From Peristeroidobacter soli (GTDB lineage Bacteria > Pseudomonadota > Gammaproteobacteria > Steroidobacterales > Steroidobacteraceae), in NCBI RefSeq assembly GCF_004138485.1, contig NZ_ML142848.1, forward strand, positions 1,586,640 through 1,650,639: a DNA stretch of 64,000 nt. The letters run 5' to 3'. The position numbers were made by a program, and so were the translations under genes. The notes under the pieces are model-generated. The model was not told the DNA's origin. It ran no database searches and worked only from the letters and a program-made list of their open reading frames with translations. Below, piece by piece: positions 33,739 to 43,164 of this stretch (position 1 is the stretch's first letter; each line of letters starts with the position of its first letter).

Positions 33739-35970
33739 TCAGACCTCCCCTAGCCGAAGATGCTGGCGAAAGAACTCAGTCACGCGTTGGAACGCGTCAG
33801 TGGCGGTCTCACGCTTGACCCGCGTGTGTCCTTCATCGGTATAGCGCACCAAGGTCACCTCACGGCCTTCGGCCCGCAACACGCTGTACTGCGCGACCAT
33901 CTGCATGATCCAGGTGCTGTCGAAGTCCCCGACCAGCAACAGCATCGGAGTGGTGACATCGCGCATGCGGAAGATGGGCGAGACAGCCACGTAATCGTCG
34001 AAGTTATCGAACACGTTGCCGCCGGTGGCCGGGTCCATCCCTCGCGTGGTGCTGACAGTGAGATCCAGCGCCATGCCGATAGCATTGCTGATCCCCGACT
34101 GCACAGCCGCGGCGGCCAGCATTTTGGTCTCGGTGACGAGCATGTTCGCCAGCCAGCCGCCGTTGCTGAAGCCATAGATGCCGACGCGCGCCGGATCGAC
34201 GATGCCTTGGGCGACCAGCGCGGCGACGCCGGACTCGAAATCGTCCACCATTTTTTTCACGCCCTTCGCGCCGACGGCTTCGCTCTGATATGCCTCGCCG
34301 CGCGTGAACCAATACCTGCCGTGGGGAGTGCGAATCGCCGGTCTGAAAATCACGAAGCCTTGCGCGGCCATCAACTGGCCCGTGTCTTCCACCAGGGCGG
34401 ACAGCCTGAACCGGTCTCGCGCCTGATTCGGATACGCATCCACGATCATGGGATATCGCTCACCGCTGCGATAACCGGGCGGCAGAATGACGACGCCGTC
34501 GACCTCCTCGCCGCTTTTGTTCTTCCAGGTGATCCGCCGTTGCTCGCCCAATGCGAGCTGGGCGATCTGCGGATTGGCGTCATGGATCACCCGTGCCGGC
34601 GCATTCGGCTCGGATATCACCAGCCGCCCTTTGAACGTGCCGGATTCCGCCCAGAACGCGAGCGACCGGTCAGCGAGGAAATCGAACCCCGTCACCTGCC
34701 AATCGAAGGTCTGCGTCGGCGTAAATTTGTTGGAGCGCGGCTCGTAGGACCACACGGTATCCACGAAGCGATCACCCAAGCGAACCGTTGCACTCCCCTT
34801 GCGGCCAGCCTGCAGTTCCAGCACCGGCTGCCCCGCCGGAGTCTCGATGGAACGAGTGCGGCCACTCGCCGTCTCGATCACGGCCAGCCGGGGAAAGCCG
34901 GAAAGTTTTTTTCCTGTTTCAGTCACCGCGATCAGTCGGCCGGGATCCGACCACACCAGGGTACGAATGCGACCCAGCGGATCGGCGGGCAACAACCGCT
35001 CCCGCCCGGTGCGCACGTCATATAACGCCACGGTGCTGTTCTTGGGCGAGCCCAAGGCACCGTAAGATTCGTTGCTTTCGGTCGCGGGAGTGATGTCCGC
35101 GATGCTGGCGATGGTGCGGCCATCGGCGGACCAGGCCGGGCAGAAATACTGCGCGGCCGTGCCGGAAACAAATTTCGTTTCACCGGAGGTGGTATCCAGC
35201 ACGGCGATCCGATTGGCGATGGACTCCGGATCCCGCGTACCTTGATTCATCGCCGCGACGAATTCCGGGTCGCTGCCGAACCAGACCGTCCAGTCATCGG
35301 GTGCGCGCAATACCCCGGCGTTGGCGGCTCGATTCTTGAAGATTGCCTCCAGCGAGCTGCGTCGATCGCTGGGGTGCGATTTGACGACATACACGCCCGG
35401 CAGCGTTGCATCGACGGGTGGAAGGCCCTTGAGCGACATCGCCACGGTGACGAAGGCAATGGACCGTCCATCGGACGACCAGGAAGTCCGGTGCGGGCTG
35501 CACGCAGCCCCCAAGGTCTTGCTCTGAGTGATGCCTGTCGGCAGTGTCGTCCCCTGCACTTCCGTGTCGGCGGCCATCGTCCACACATGCAGCTGTGTGT
35601 GACCGCTCTTGCGCGAGAAGAACGCGAGCTTCTTGCCGTCCGGCGACCACTGCGGTGAATGACCATCGAGGCGCTTGAGCTCGCGCCCATCCTTGGCCTC
35701 GACGATGCGAATGCCGCCGCTCTCCTCCACCGCCAGCACCGGCCGAGTCGGATGCGCCGCGATCGCACCGACGCCTTTGATGGCGAAGGCATCATCGAGA
35801 GTGATCTGCCGCAGGCCAGCTTCATCGGCCGCGGCAGGATGTAACAGACCGGCGGCCAATCCCACCGTCAGGCAAATCTTCGTGAATACAGTCTGCATGG
35901 AAGTAGTGCTGCTGAAACGCGCTCCAGCGCGGCGGGCTGGCATCGAGTACATCTGTGTGGCGGTTTTCAT
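33739..35970 (-). CDS. S9-family (prolyl oligopeptidase-type) peptidase, exported
   Basis: A 743-residue serine peptidase. N-terminal signal-like segment (FTKICLTVGLAAGLLHPAAA), a beta-propeller of WD/TolB-like repeats (HSPQWSPDGKKLAFFS, then SWSSDGRSIAFV), and a C-terminal alpha/beta hydrolase with Ser602 (YGFSNGGW), Asp684 (GDFDST) and His715 (DEGHTR). The ATG at 35970 has AGGG 7 nt upstream; one at 35898 gives a more usual signal peptide but no ribosome site. It follows the TonB receptor by 14 bp, so it likely digests oligopeptides or amides imported by that receptor in the periplasm. Confidence 0.88.
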   Translation of the reverse strand: MKTATQMYSMPARRAGARFSSTTSMQTVFTKICLTVGLAAGLLHPAAADEAGLRQITLDDAFAIKGVGAIAAHPTRPVLAVEESGGIRIVEAKDGRELKRLDGHSPQWSPDGKKLAFFSRKSGHTQLHVWTMAADTEVQGTTLPTGITQSKTLGAACSPHRTSWSSDGRSIAFVTVAMSLKGLPPVDATLPGVYVVKSHPSDRRSSLEAIFKNRAANAGVLRAPDDWTVWFGSDPEFVAAMNQGTRDPESIANRIAVLDTTSGETKFVSGTAAQYFCPAWSADGRTIASIADITPATESNESYGALGSPKNSTVALYDVRTGRERLLPADPLGRIRTLVWSDPGRLIAVTETGKKLSGFPRLAVIETASGRTRSIETPAGQPVLELQAGRKGSATVRLGDRFVDTVWSYEPRSNKFTPTQTFDWQVTGFDFLADRSLAFWAESGTFKGRLVISEPNAPARVIHDANPQIAQLALGEQRRITWKNKSGEEVDGVVILPPGYRSGERYPMIVDAYPNQARDRFRLSALVEDTGQLMAAQGFVIFRPAIRTPHGRYWFTRGEAYQSEAVGAKGVKKMVDDFESGVAALVAQGIVDPARVGIYGFSNGGWLANMLVTETKMLAAAAVQSGISNAIGMALDLTVSTTRGMDPATGGNVFDNFDDYVAVSPIFRMRDVTTPMLLLVGDFDSTWIMQMVAQYSVLRAEGREVTLVRYTDEGHTRVKRETATDAFQRVTEFFRQHLRLGEV

Positions 35971-35984
35971 GTTCTATCCCTGGT

Positions 35985-38900
35985 TCAGAAGCGCTTCTTG
36001 ATGCCGAGCCAGTAGCTCGCCAGCCTCGGGTCACCGAACGTGCTGTAGTAACCGTTGTAGGTGTTGTTGGCGTCGAACGGCGGTTCCTTGTCGAACAGAT
36101 TCTTGATGCCCAGCGTGATGTCGGTGTCCGCGAGCACCGCGACCCTGGAATCGTCGGCGAAGCGATAGGTCGCGAACACATCGTGATAGATCTGGCTGGG
36201 CACCCGCCCGCCGTTGCCCTGCCATCGATTGATGGTCGGCGTCAGCCCCGCGACGTAGGAATCGAAATATCTGGCGGCCCAGCCGGCGGACCAGGCGCCG
36301 TGACGCCAGTTCAAGCCGATGTTGCCTTTGAGCTTGAGCGGATTGGCGCTGGTGATATTCACGTTGTTGACCGACACGCCATTGGGCAGGAACTGCTGCA
36401 CGAATTCCGTCTGCAGCGAGGCAAACACGAACGGCATGAAGGTGCCGAACGCGGTATCCCACTCATAGTCGGCCTGCAGATCGAACGCTTCGACCCGCGC
36501 CTTCGCAACGTTGATGAGCGTGCCGTCCACCGCGATGATGGGTCCGGCCCAACCGGCTGGATCGTCCGGCAGATTCGCGCCACGAGTGATGCGGTCGGGA
36601 AAATAATTGACCAGCGTCTCGACCGTGGGCGTGGTGATGATGTCGCTCTTCTTGATCTTGGTGTAGTCGAGCGACAGGCGCAGCCCGGGCACGATCGTCG
36701 GCGTGAAGATGATGCCCGCCGACCAGCTCTGCGATTCTTCCGGCGTCAGATCGGGATTGCCGCCGCTGATGTAAGACACGGTGCCGAGCGGCAAGCCGCC
36801 TCGCAGCGGATCGGTCCCCAGGCCCGGACTGACGATAGGAGCGCCGGGCACGACCTGGCCCACGCTGGGCGGCAGGAAGCCGGTGCCATAACTGGCGCGC
36901 AATGTGACATCCCGTATCGGTTGATACAGCAACGCGAAGGTCGGATCGGTGGAGGCGACTTCATTGGTGCTGCGGACGATGCCGGAGATCTCGCCACTGG
37001 GCGGGATGATGATGGTCGCATTCGATCCCCGAATGGTGTAGTCGTCGCGTCGCACGGCAAGTTGCAGCTCCAGCGACTGCACGCCAGGGAGGCTGTTGCG
37101 TGCGGATATCCAAGGCAGGCGCAGCTCCGCGTACGCGCTGCGAATCGACTGAGAGCGGCTGGGATAGAAATAGCGAACGAATTCGCCGGCGCCGCTGAAG
37201 TTGGAACTGTTGCCGGTGCCCAGCAGCTCTTCGCGATACTCCGCCAGTACCGTCAGTTGCATATCGCCGCCAGGCAGTGCCCATAGCGGCCCGGCGACAC
37301 GCCAGCTCGCGGCCTTGAGCGTCACGTCGAAATGGCCGCGTGAACCCGCGGCACTATCCAGGTAAGGCAGAAAGTCGAGCGGATAAAGCGCCGTATCTCG
37401 CAGCAGGTCCATCCTGCCATCGTTCACTGCGGCCCTCGGGCCGGACAAGTTCGATGCAAACTGACTGGCATAGTCGAATTCCGCGCGAGCCCAGGTGTAG
37501 TCGAGCGCGGTCATCCAACTGCGCGGTAGCTTGACGATCAAGCCGCCCACGAGACTGCGCTGTTCGGTTTCGGATTGCAGCCTGCGCAACTCCGACACGC
37601 TCGCGGCGGTCACCCGAATGTCCTGTTGAAACGGATTGTTCGGTGACGCCGCGGGCACCGTGTAGACGGTGTTGGCCTGGCCGATGATGGCGTCGAGATC
37701 GAAGCGCTGCCGGCTCTGCGAAGCGTTGGCCTGCAAGAATCCTCGCAGGTTCGGCGTGATCTCCTGACGCACGGTGAGCGCCAGAGATTTGAGCTGAGGA
37801 TCCTGACCCATGCGCGCATTGCGGCCGCCGACCGTCTGCGCCGAGTAAGCCGGCTGGATGTTATAAGTACCGGCCTGCCCCACCAGCGCGGCGCCACCGT
37901 CACCGGACGACAGTCCCACGTAACCGGCCGGCACATGCGTGATCGGCGAGCCGAGTGGCGTGCCATTGTCCAACACCAGATTCTCACCGGTCACGCTGCG
38001 GATGTTGGGCGTGGCGCCGAGCACCGGGTCGCCGACCAGTTCGACGGCGCGATAGTTGTTGCCACTATTGGCCAGCACGCGCTGACGGCCACGCAGCCAG
38101 AAATTGCGATCGCCGTAACTGGGTTGATCGCCTTCCATGTAAGTGCCCGCCATCATGACGTTGGTCGTGCCGCCAAACAGGTTCACTCCGGCAGCCATGT
38201 CCACCCGCTGATTCGGCGCGTCGGCGCGAACCGAGTCCTCGTATCTCACATTGACCTCGGCGCCTTCATAGTCACGACGCAAGATCACGTTGACGACACC
38301 GCCGGTGGCGCTGCCGCCGTAAATGCCTGAAGCCGTCGTCGGCAGCACTTCGATACGTTCGATGGCAGCCAGCGGAATGCCGTTGAGATCGGCTTGCGCG
38401 GCGTTGCCAAAGTTGGGGAAGCTCGGCTGCCGGCGCCCGTCGACCAGGATCAATGTCTGGGCCGCGCCCAGACCGCGCAGGTTGATGCTCGAATTGTTGG
38501 CGAATGCCGCGGCCGTCTGCTGACTCAGCAGGGTCGACTGGGTATTCATGGTCAGGCGCTGCTTGAGAAAATCTTCGATGCTCACGGCGCCCGAATGTTC
38601 GAGCTGGACCTGATCGAAAATGGTGTAGGGCTGCGGATCGTCGCGATCGCGCCGGATATCCATGTTGAGCACGCGCGACCCGGTGACCAGGATTTCCGGC
38701 ACGCCTCGCAGTGTTGGATTGATATCGCCGGCATTCGCGCGGGGCTGCAAAGGCTCCACCGCAACCGCATTGGCGGAGATCACCCGAAAGCGTAGACCAC
38801 TTCCCTGCAACAACGCTTGCAGTGCCTCGCCCACGGCGTGCTCGCCTGAAATCCCCGGAGACGTCAAACCGGTGAGATCCGCGCTCGCGGTCATCACTTG

Positions 38901-39089
38901 AATCTTGGCTTGTTCGGAGAATGTCAGCAGTGCCGCCGACAGCGACTGCGACGGAATGGTGAACGTATATCTAGCAGTCAGCTCCGTGGTGCTTGCTGCC
39001 AGCGCGCTCCCGGAGAAAACGCTAACGGGGAAAATGCTGGCGGTGGCCAGCAGGGTGCAAAGCCGAAAGTCACGTAGCGTCGCGGTCAT
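35985..39089 (-). CDS. TonB-dependent receptor with N-terminal STN domain
   Basis: A 1034-residue outer-membrane receptor. Signal peptide (to SALAA), a secretin/TonB N-terminal signalling domain (about 40-110; IPSQSLSAALLTFSEQAKIQV), then a plug (GSRVLNMDIRRDR, GLGAAQTLILVDGRRQPSF) and a beta-barrel ending in ...ASYWLGIKKRF with terminal Phe. STN-type receptors pass the ligand signal to FecR. The adjacent sigma factor and FecR genes on the same strand support this. Ligand unknown; the S9 peptidase downstream suggests peptides. Confidence 0.93.
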   Translation of the reverse strand: MTATLRDFRLCTLLATASIFPVSVFSGSALAASTTELTARYTFTIPSQSLSAALLTFSEQAKIQVMTASADLTGLTSPGISGEHAVGEALQALLQGSGLRFRVISANAVAVEPLQPRANAGDINPTLRGVPEILVTGSRVLNMDIRRDRDDPQPYTIFDQVQLEHSGAVSIEDFLKQRLTMNTQSTLLSQQTAAAFANNSSINLRGLGAAQTLILVDGRRQPSFPNFGNAAQADLNGIPLAAIERIEVLPTTASGIYGGSATGGVVNVILRRDYEGAEVNVRYEDSVRADAPNQRVDMAAGVNLFGGTTNVMMAGTYMEGDQPSYGDRNFWLRGRQRVLANSGNNYRAVELVGDPVLGATPNIRSVTGENLVLDNGTPLGSPITHVPAGYVGLSSGDGGAALVGQAGTYNIQPAYSAQTVGGRNARMGQDPQLKSLALTVRQEITPNLRGFLQANASQSRQRFDLDAIIGQANTVYTVPAASPNNPFQQDIRVTAASVSELRRLQSETEQRSLVGGLIVKLPRSWMTALDYTWARAEFDYASQFASNLSGPRAAVNDGRMDLLRDTALYPLDFLPYLDSAAGSRGHFDVTLKAASWRVAGPLWALPGGDMQLTVLAEYREELLGTGNSSNFSGAGEFVRYFYPSRSQSIRSAYAELRLPWISARNSLPGVQSLELQLAVRRDDYTIRGSNATIIIPPSGEISGIVRSTNEVASTDPTFALLYQPIRDVTLRASYGTGFLPPSVGQVVPGAPIVSPGLGTDPLRGGLPLGTVSYISGGNPDLTPEESQSWSAGIIFTPTIVPGLRLSLDYTKIKKSDIITTPTVETLVNYFPDRITRGANLPDDPAGWAGPIIAVDGTLINVAKARVEAFDLQADYEWDTAFGTFMPFVFASLQTEFVQQFLPNGVSVNNVNITSANPLKLKGNIGLNWRHGAWSAGWAARYFDSYVAGLTPTINRWQGNGGRVPSQIYHDVFATYRFADDSRVAVLADTDITLGIKNLFDKEPPFDANNTYNGYYSTFGDPRLASYWLGIKKRF

Positions 39090-39191
39090 GTCATCTCACG
39101 TCTATTTATTTGCCGAGTGATGTAGAACATCACCTCCCTGTCGTTTAGACGTGTGACGAAAATATTGTGGAAATGGTTTCGAGGGTTGCCG

Positions 39192-40220
39192 TCACGGCCG
39201 TGGCTGCAGCACGATTCGATCGGGATGCGATTCATCCACGCTCACTTTGAAAACCACTTGCACGCCCTTCAACCAGTCATCGACGCTGTCGTCGAACACT
39301 GTGCCGGTGAAGCGCAGCTCCTGCAGGCTCGGGTGTCCCAACACGATGGGCTTGCTGGTATATCGGCTCAGGCTCGCCACCACGACACGCAGAGGTTCCT
39401 CCTCGAAGCGCAGGCGGCCCCGTCGCCACACCACGTCCTGCTCGGTGTGAACGGCTTGCGGCACGGCTTGCAGGTGCCCCTGATCGAAACGAATCCGTTC
39501 GCCGGCCTTCACTCGCAACCTTGGCTCCACGTCCGCCGCGCCACTCTCGGCCAGCGCGTTGACTTCGACAACGCCCTCGGTGACGACCACCGACACCATC
39601 CCCGCCTCGCGCCGAACCGAAAACGCCGTGCCGATCGCCTTGACGCTGACCGGCCCCGCCTCGACGACGAACGGCCGCGATGGGTCATGCTCGACCCGAT
39701 AGAACACTTCGCCCTCATCGGCGATGACCAGGCGTCGCTGCGGCGAGAACTGCACGTCCACGCCCGTCAGTCCCCCCAGCTCGATGCGAGATCCATCGGA
39801 CAGCACCGCGGATTGCTGCTCTCCTCGAGCCGTCGCGATGCGTTGTTCCTCGCTACCGGTCAACCATGCCATCGCAGGATCGAAGCCGACGACCAGCAGC
39901 GCCATGGCGCACGCCGCGAAGCCAGTGATGAGCGCCCACACCGGCGGCTGGACGATTCGCCATCTCTTGGGGGAAGGCGCCGTGCCGGGTAGCAGCTCGG
40001 CCAGCTCCTCCGGCCGCGGCCAGGGCTGCGGGTCCACTTGCCCGGCGGTGTCCCAGATCTCCTGCACCGCTTCGAACGCCTCTCGATGCGCGGGGTCCGC
40101 TTCGATCCATTGCAACCATGCCAGGTGCAATTCGGAGTCCGCCTGCCGCGAACGGATGCGCAGAAACCAGTCTCCCGCTTCTTCGAACAGCGCCGTCGAC
40201 ACTTCGTGCCTGCCGCTCAT
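39192..40220 (-). CDS. FecR-family anti-sigma/transmembrane regulator
   Basis: A 342-residue inner-membrane protein. N-terminal DUF4880-like segment (FEEAGDWFLRIRSRQADSEL), a transmembrane helix (VWALITGFAACAMALLVVGF), then the periplasmic FecR domain (LSDGSRIELGGLTGVDVQF, VKAIGTAFSVRR) and a C-terminal STN-binding part (FEEEPLRVVVASLSRYTSKP). The ATG at 40220 overlaps the sigma stop (ATGA). It should hold the sigma factor until the STN receptor signals. Confidence 0.92.
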   Translation of the reverse strand: MSGRHEVSTALFEEAGDWFLRIRSRQADSELHLAWLQWIEADPAHREAFEAVQEIWDTAGQVDPQPWPRPEELAELLPGTAPSPKRWRIVQPPVWALITGFAACAMALLVVGFDPAMAWLTGSEEQRIATARGEQQSAVLSDGSRIELGGLTGVDVQFSPQRRLVIADEGEVFYRVEHDPSRPFVVEAGPVSVKAIGTAFSVRREAGMVSVVVTEGVVEVNALAESGAADVEPRLRVKAGERIRFDQGHLQAVPQAVHTEQDVVWRRGRLRFEEEPLRVVVASLSRYTSKPIVLGHPSLQELRFTGTVFDDSVDDWLKGVQVVFKVSVDESHPDRIVLQPRP

Positions 40221-40816
40221 GACGACGAACCTCCGTTGTCCTCGTGCCGCTTCCTGACTTTGTCCAGTGCCGCTCGACAGCACAGCATGCCTTGCAAGAT
40301 GTAATTCCGGACCATTCGCTCCGTGACTCCCAGACGTCCAGCGACTTCGTCGATGTCCAGGTCGGCGAAGCGATGTAATAAAAAGGCGTAGCGCGGCTTG
40401 GCGGGCAGCGACTCGAGCGCCACTGCGATCACGCGCAGTTCGTCCTCCGCGAGCGCCCTGCGGTCGGGCGAGATTTCATCCACTCGGGGATCGAAGACCG
40501 GATCTCGGTGGGCCGCCAATCGTACCGAGGCGCTCCGCAATCGATCCGTGGCAATGTTGAGCGCGGTACGGAAAAGATAGGTCCGCAAATAGCTCACGGT
40601 GCCGGGCCGATCCAACTGCAGCAGGCGTACGTAGGCCTCCTGGGCCACATCCCTCGCCTCCTGGTTGGAGCGCAGCTTGGCCCGCAGCAGTGCGATCAAT
40701 GCCGCGTTATGTTCTTCGAACAGGCGAGCGAGATCTGACCCCATCCCCGTGGGGGCGGGATCCGGTCGCTCTTCGCTGCCACTGGCCTCTTCCGGCTGTC
40801 GATTCTTTGCGCTCAT
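40217..40816 (-). CDS. ECF sigma factor, FecI-like
   Basis: A 199-residue extracytoplasmic-function sigma factor. Region 2 (LRSNQEARDVAQEAYVRLLQ, RTYLFRTALNIATDRLR) and region 4 (ALESLPAKPRYAFLLHRFAD, then VAGRLGVTERMVRNYI) are clear. The start at 40816 (MSAKNRQ) is preferred over 40849. It should direct transcription of the downstream FecR, receptor and peptidase genes in a surface-signalling loop. Confidence 0.92.
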   Translation of the reverse strand: MSAKNRQPEEASGSEERPDPAPTGMGSDLARLFEEHNAALIALLRAKLRSNQEARDVAQEAYVRLLQLDRPGTVSYLRTYLFRTALNIATDRLRSASVRLAAHRDPVFDPRVDEISPDRRALAEDELRVIAVALESLPAKPRYAFLLHRFADLDIDEVAGRLGVTERMVRNYILQGMLCCRAALDKVRKRHEDNGGSSS

Positions 40817-40886
40817 GACGCCGCAGGTTGGGAGCGGGACGCTCCTCACCTGAGTTTAGACGGCCGAGACGCGTTTTCTGGAAATG

Positions 40887-41264
40887 CTACGCGGTACTTG
40901 CCGGAACGCCTCTGTGGCTCGATACGGGCACCGTTCTCGACCGCAGCGTGACGCCCGAGACCAGCAGTGCGAGCCACTGCTGATCCTGAACTCCCGCCCG
41001 CGCCGACCAGGCCAGCCCCATCTCATCGCCTTTGACGCTCACGGACATTGGAACAGAGCCGTCCGGCAGGAGCGTCATCAGCCCGACCGCCTCTAAAGAG
41101 GCAGCGGATTCGCGAACCACCCGGAACAGCGCCCAGCCGTCGACGGCGAGGTCTTCCAACCCCCAAAGCATGGCGTAGATGGCGGCGGCCACATCGGCAC
41201 CCGGCTCATCGACACGAATCTGAATTGGGAACAGTCGCAGCAACTGTTGACGAACCGATTCCAT
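40887..41264 (-). CDS. Hypothetical protein
   Basis: A 125-residue soluble protein with no recognised family. GGGAGGG lies 10 nt before the ATG, which supports it as a gene. Composition is ordinary for this genome. It lies between the lipoprotein and ECF sigma genes on the same strand; whether it belongs to either unit is unclear. Confidence 0.55.
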   Translation of the reverse strand: MESVRQQLLRLFPIQIRVDEPGADVAAAIYAMLWGLEDLAVDGWALFRVVRESAASLEAVGLMTLLPDGSVPMSVSVKGDEMGLAWSARAGVQDQQWLALLVSGVTLRSRTVPVSSHRGVPASTA

Positions 41265-41304
41265 AGTCGATCAACCCTCCCTGTGGTAGTCGTCACGCCG
41301 CCCT

Positions 41305-41895
41305 TCATATCTCCGCGAGGATCGCCTGCTTCCTGGCGGCGAACTCTTCGTCGGTGATCAATCCCTGGTCATGCAGTCTCTTCAGTTCCTGCAGGCGAGC
41401 GCTGCGATCGGGTGTCGGGGTCGTGGCTGCCGATTCAGTCTGTACAGGAACCAGGATGGGGCCCACGCTCACCGAGCCGAACAACTCGTCAATCAGTGGC
41501 CGAATCTTGTCTGCGGTACGGCCAAATTTGTCCAGGCGCGCGCCGCCCCGGCGGGCGTCGTAGAAAGCGGAGCCGGCAACGCCCTTGGCGTCGTAAACAA
41601 GAAACGAGGCATAGTGCAGGTACACCCCCACATCCCACCGCCAGAGTGCTTTGTATTCAAGGTAGTGCGAACACTCAGCGGGCCTCTCACCGGTGTAAAC
41701 CTGGGTGGGAATGTGTTTCGCTTCGAGCTGGCGCTGGATCTCAGGCTGGAATTCGTCCATCAAAACGTCCTTGTTATCCAGCACGCACACCTGGCTGACT
41801 TGCGGCGGCTCTATCGGCGTGACCGTTTTGGTAATGGAGCATCCGGACATGCCCGCGCAGGCCGCCAGCAGAGCGAACACTCGAATCCGGCACAT
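41305..41895 (-). CDS. Lipoprotein with C-terminal SHOCT domain
   Basis: A 196-residue protein. The N-terminus is a lipoprotein signal (MCRIRVFALLAACAGMSGC, lipobox MSGC). The body (SQVCVLDNKDVLMDEFQPEI, then YLEYKALWRWDVGVYLHYAS) resembles Sbal_3080-type lipoproteins, and the last 30 residues (LQELKRLHDQGLITDEEFAA) form a SHOCT oligomerisation motif. AGGGAG precedes the ATG at 41895. Function unknown; may aid assembly of envelope complexes. Confidence 0.78.
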   Translation of the reverse strand: MCRIRVFALLAACAGMSGCSITKTVTPIEPPQVSQVCVLDNKDVLMDEFQPEIQRQLEAKHIPTQVYTGERPAECSHYLEYKALWRWDVGVYLHYASFLVYDAKGVAGSAFYDARRGGARLDKFGRTADKIRPLIDELFGSVSVGPILVPVQTESAATTPTPDRSARLQELKRLHDQGLITDEEFAARKQAILAEI

Positions 41896-42141
41896 CTGCA
41901 ACTCCCTTGCGAATATGGAAGCAGCTGACATTCTGCTCATTTCGGCGGGAGAATGCACGACCTGGCAGGTCGGCCTGCCGACCGCGACTGGAGTTATGGT
42001 GAGCGCACCGGTCCAGCTCGGCCTCTCACTGCTGTTTCCGCAGCAGCCGTGCCTCCGGATAGTGCTGTTTGCCTTCGAGCAAGGGCGTGGCCGCATCGAA
42101 CGCCACAAGCACGCCCAGCAGGATGATCACGGGCCGCATGA

Positions 42142-43164
42142 TCAGCGCCACACCTGCGAGCACACCCGCATGTAGTTGCGCCCCAGAATGTCCTCGACTG
42201 CGGACTCGGCATAGCCGTGCGTGAGCATGAGTTCGATCAGCTCGACGAGTTGTTCCGGCATGGCATAGCTGAATCCCGGCCAGGCCGGATCCTGGGCCAT
42301 TGGCCATTCCTCCGGACGGCCGCGCGCCCAGCGATTCAACGGTTCTGGCTCGAACACGATATCGAGTCCGATGCCGACGTGCGCCGGACCGATCAGTTGC
42401 ACATAGTGATCGAGATGCCGGAACAGCGTCTCGCTGCGGCACTGGGTATCGCCCAGATATTCGCTGGAGCCCGAGATCGCCACCAGCCCGCCGGTGTCCG
42501 CGCAGGCCGCGGCCTGCACATCGTCGATGTTTCGAAAGCTGGTGTGCACGGCGTTGGCATTCGAATGACTGATGACCATGGGCCGCTGCGCCATCGCCAG
42601 TGCATCCAGAGACGTCTGTCGCCCCACGTGACTCAAGTCGATGAGCATGCCGACGCGTTCGGCTTCGCGAATGAAGCGGCGACCATACGCCGTGAGCCCG
42701 CCATCGACGCGCTCCGCACAGCCGCTACCAGTGCAATTGGCGGTGTTGAAAGCCAACAGGGTCTGGCGCACGCCGAGCGCGTAGAAGGCGTCGATGAGAT
42801 TCAGGTCGCGCTCGAAACAGCGTGTGCCTTCAAATTGCATCACCACCGCGAGCTTGCCGGCACGCTTGGCAGTGGCAATGTCGTCCACCGTCTGCGCCAG
42901 CATGAGACTGGACGATCGGGCACGCAGCTCATTACGCGCCCAGCCGGTTAAACGCAGCGCCTCGGCACTGTTGTGATTGTCGCCGGCGAGTGTCAGCCCC
43001 AGCGCGGTCACGCCTGCAGCCGCAAACCGCTCCAACCGATCCCAGGTATTGCCGACGGACTCGAGACCCGGCAGATCGACCGGCCACACGTTGTCCCACA
43101 CCACACTGGACTTCAGCAATTGGCGAGCACGCTCGGCGTGCGCCGACGACGATTCAGTTTGCAC
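42142..43164 (-). CDS. M19 (renal dipeptidase-like) protein, atypical metal site
   Basis: A 340-residue TIM-barrel protein of the membrane-dipeptidase family. Conserved parts: VVMQFEG (bridging Glu), DLSHVG and VISHSNANAVH (metal His), HVGIGLDIVFEP. The usual N-terminal HxD metal pair (DGHND) is replaced by DNVWPVD (24-30), so zinc binding may be altered. The GTG at 43164 has GAGGA upstream and overlaps the permease stop by 11 bp. Coupled to an amino-acid permease and TonB receptor, it may cleave dipeptides or another amide. Confidence 0.82.
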   Translation of the reverse strand: MQTESSSAHAERARQLLKSSVVWDNVWPVDLPGLESVGNTWDRLERFAAAGVTALGLTLAGDNHNSAEALRLTGWARNELRARSSSLMLAQTVDDIATAKRAGKLAVVMQFEGTRCFERDLNLIDAFYALGVRQTLLAFNTANCTGSGCAERVDGGLTAYGRRFIREAERVGMLIDLSHVGRQTSLDALAMAQRPMVISHSNANAVHTSFRNIDDVQAAACADTGGLVAISGSSEYLGDTQCRSETLFRHLDHYVQLIGPAHVGIGLDIVFEPEPLNRWARGRPEEWPMAQDPAWPGFSYAMPEQLVELIELMLTHGYAESAVEDILGRNYMRVCSQVWR

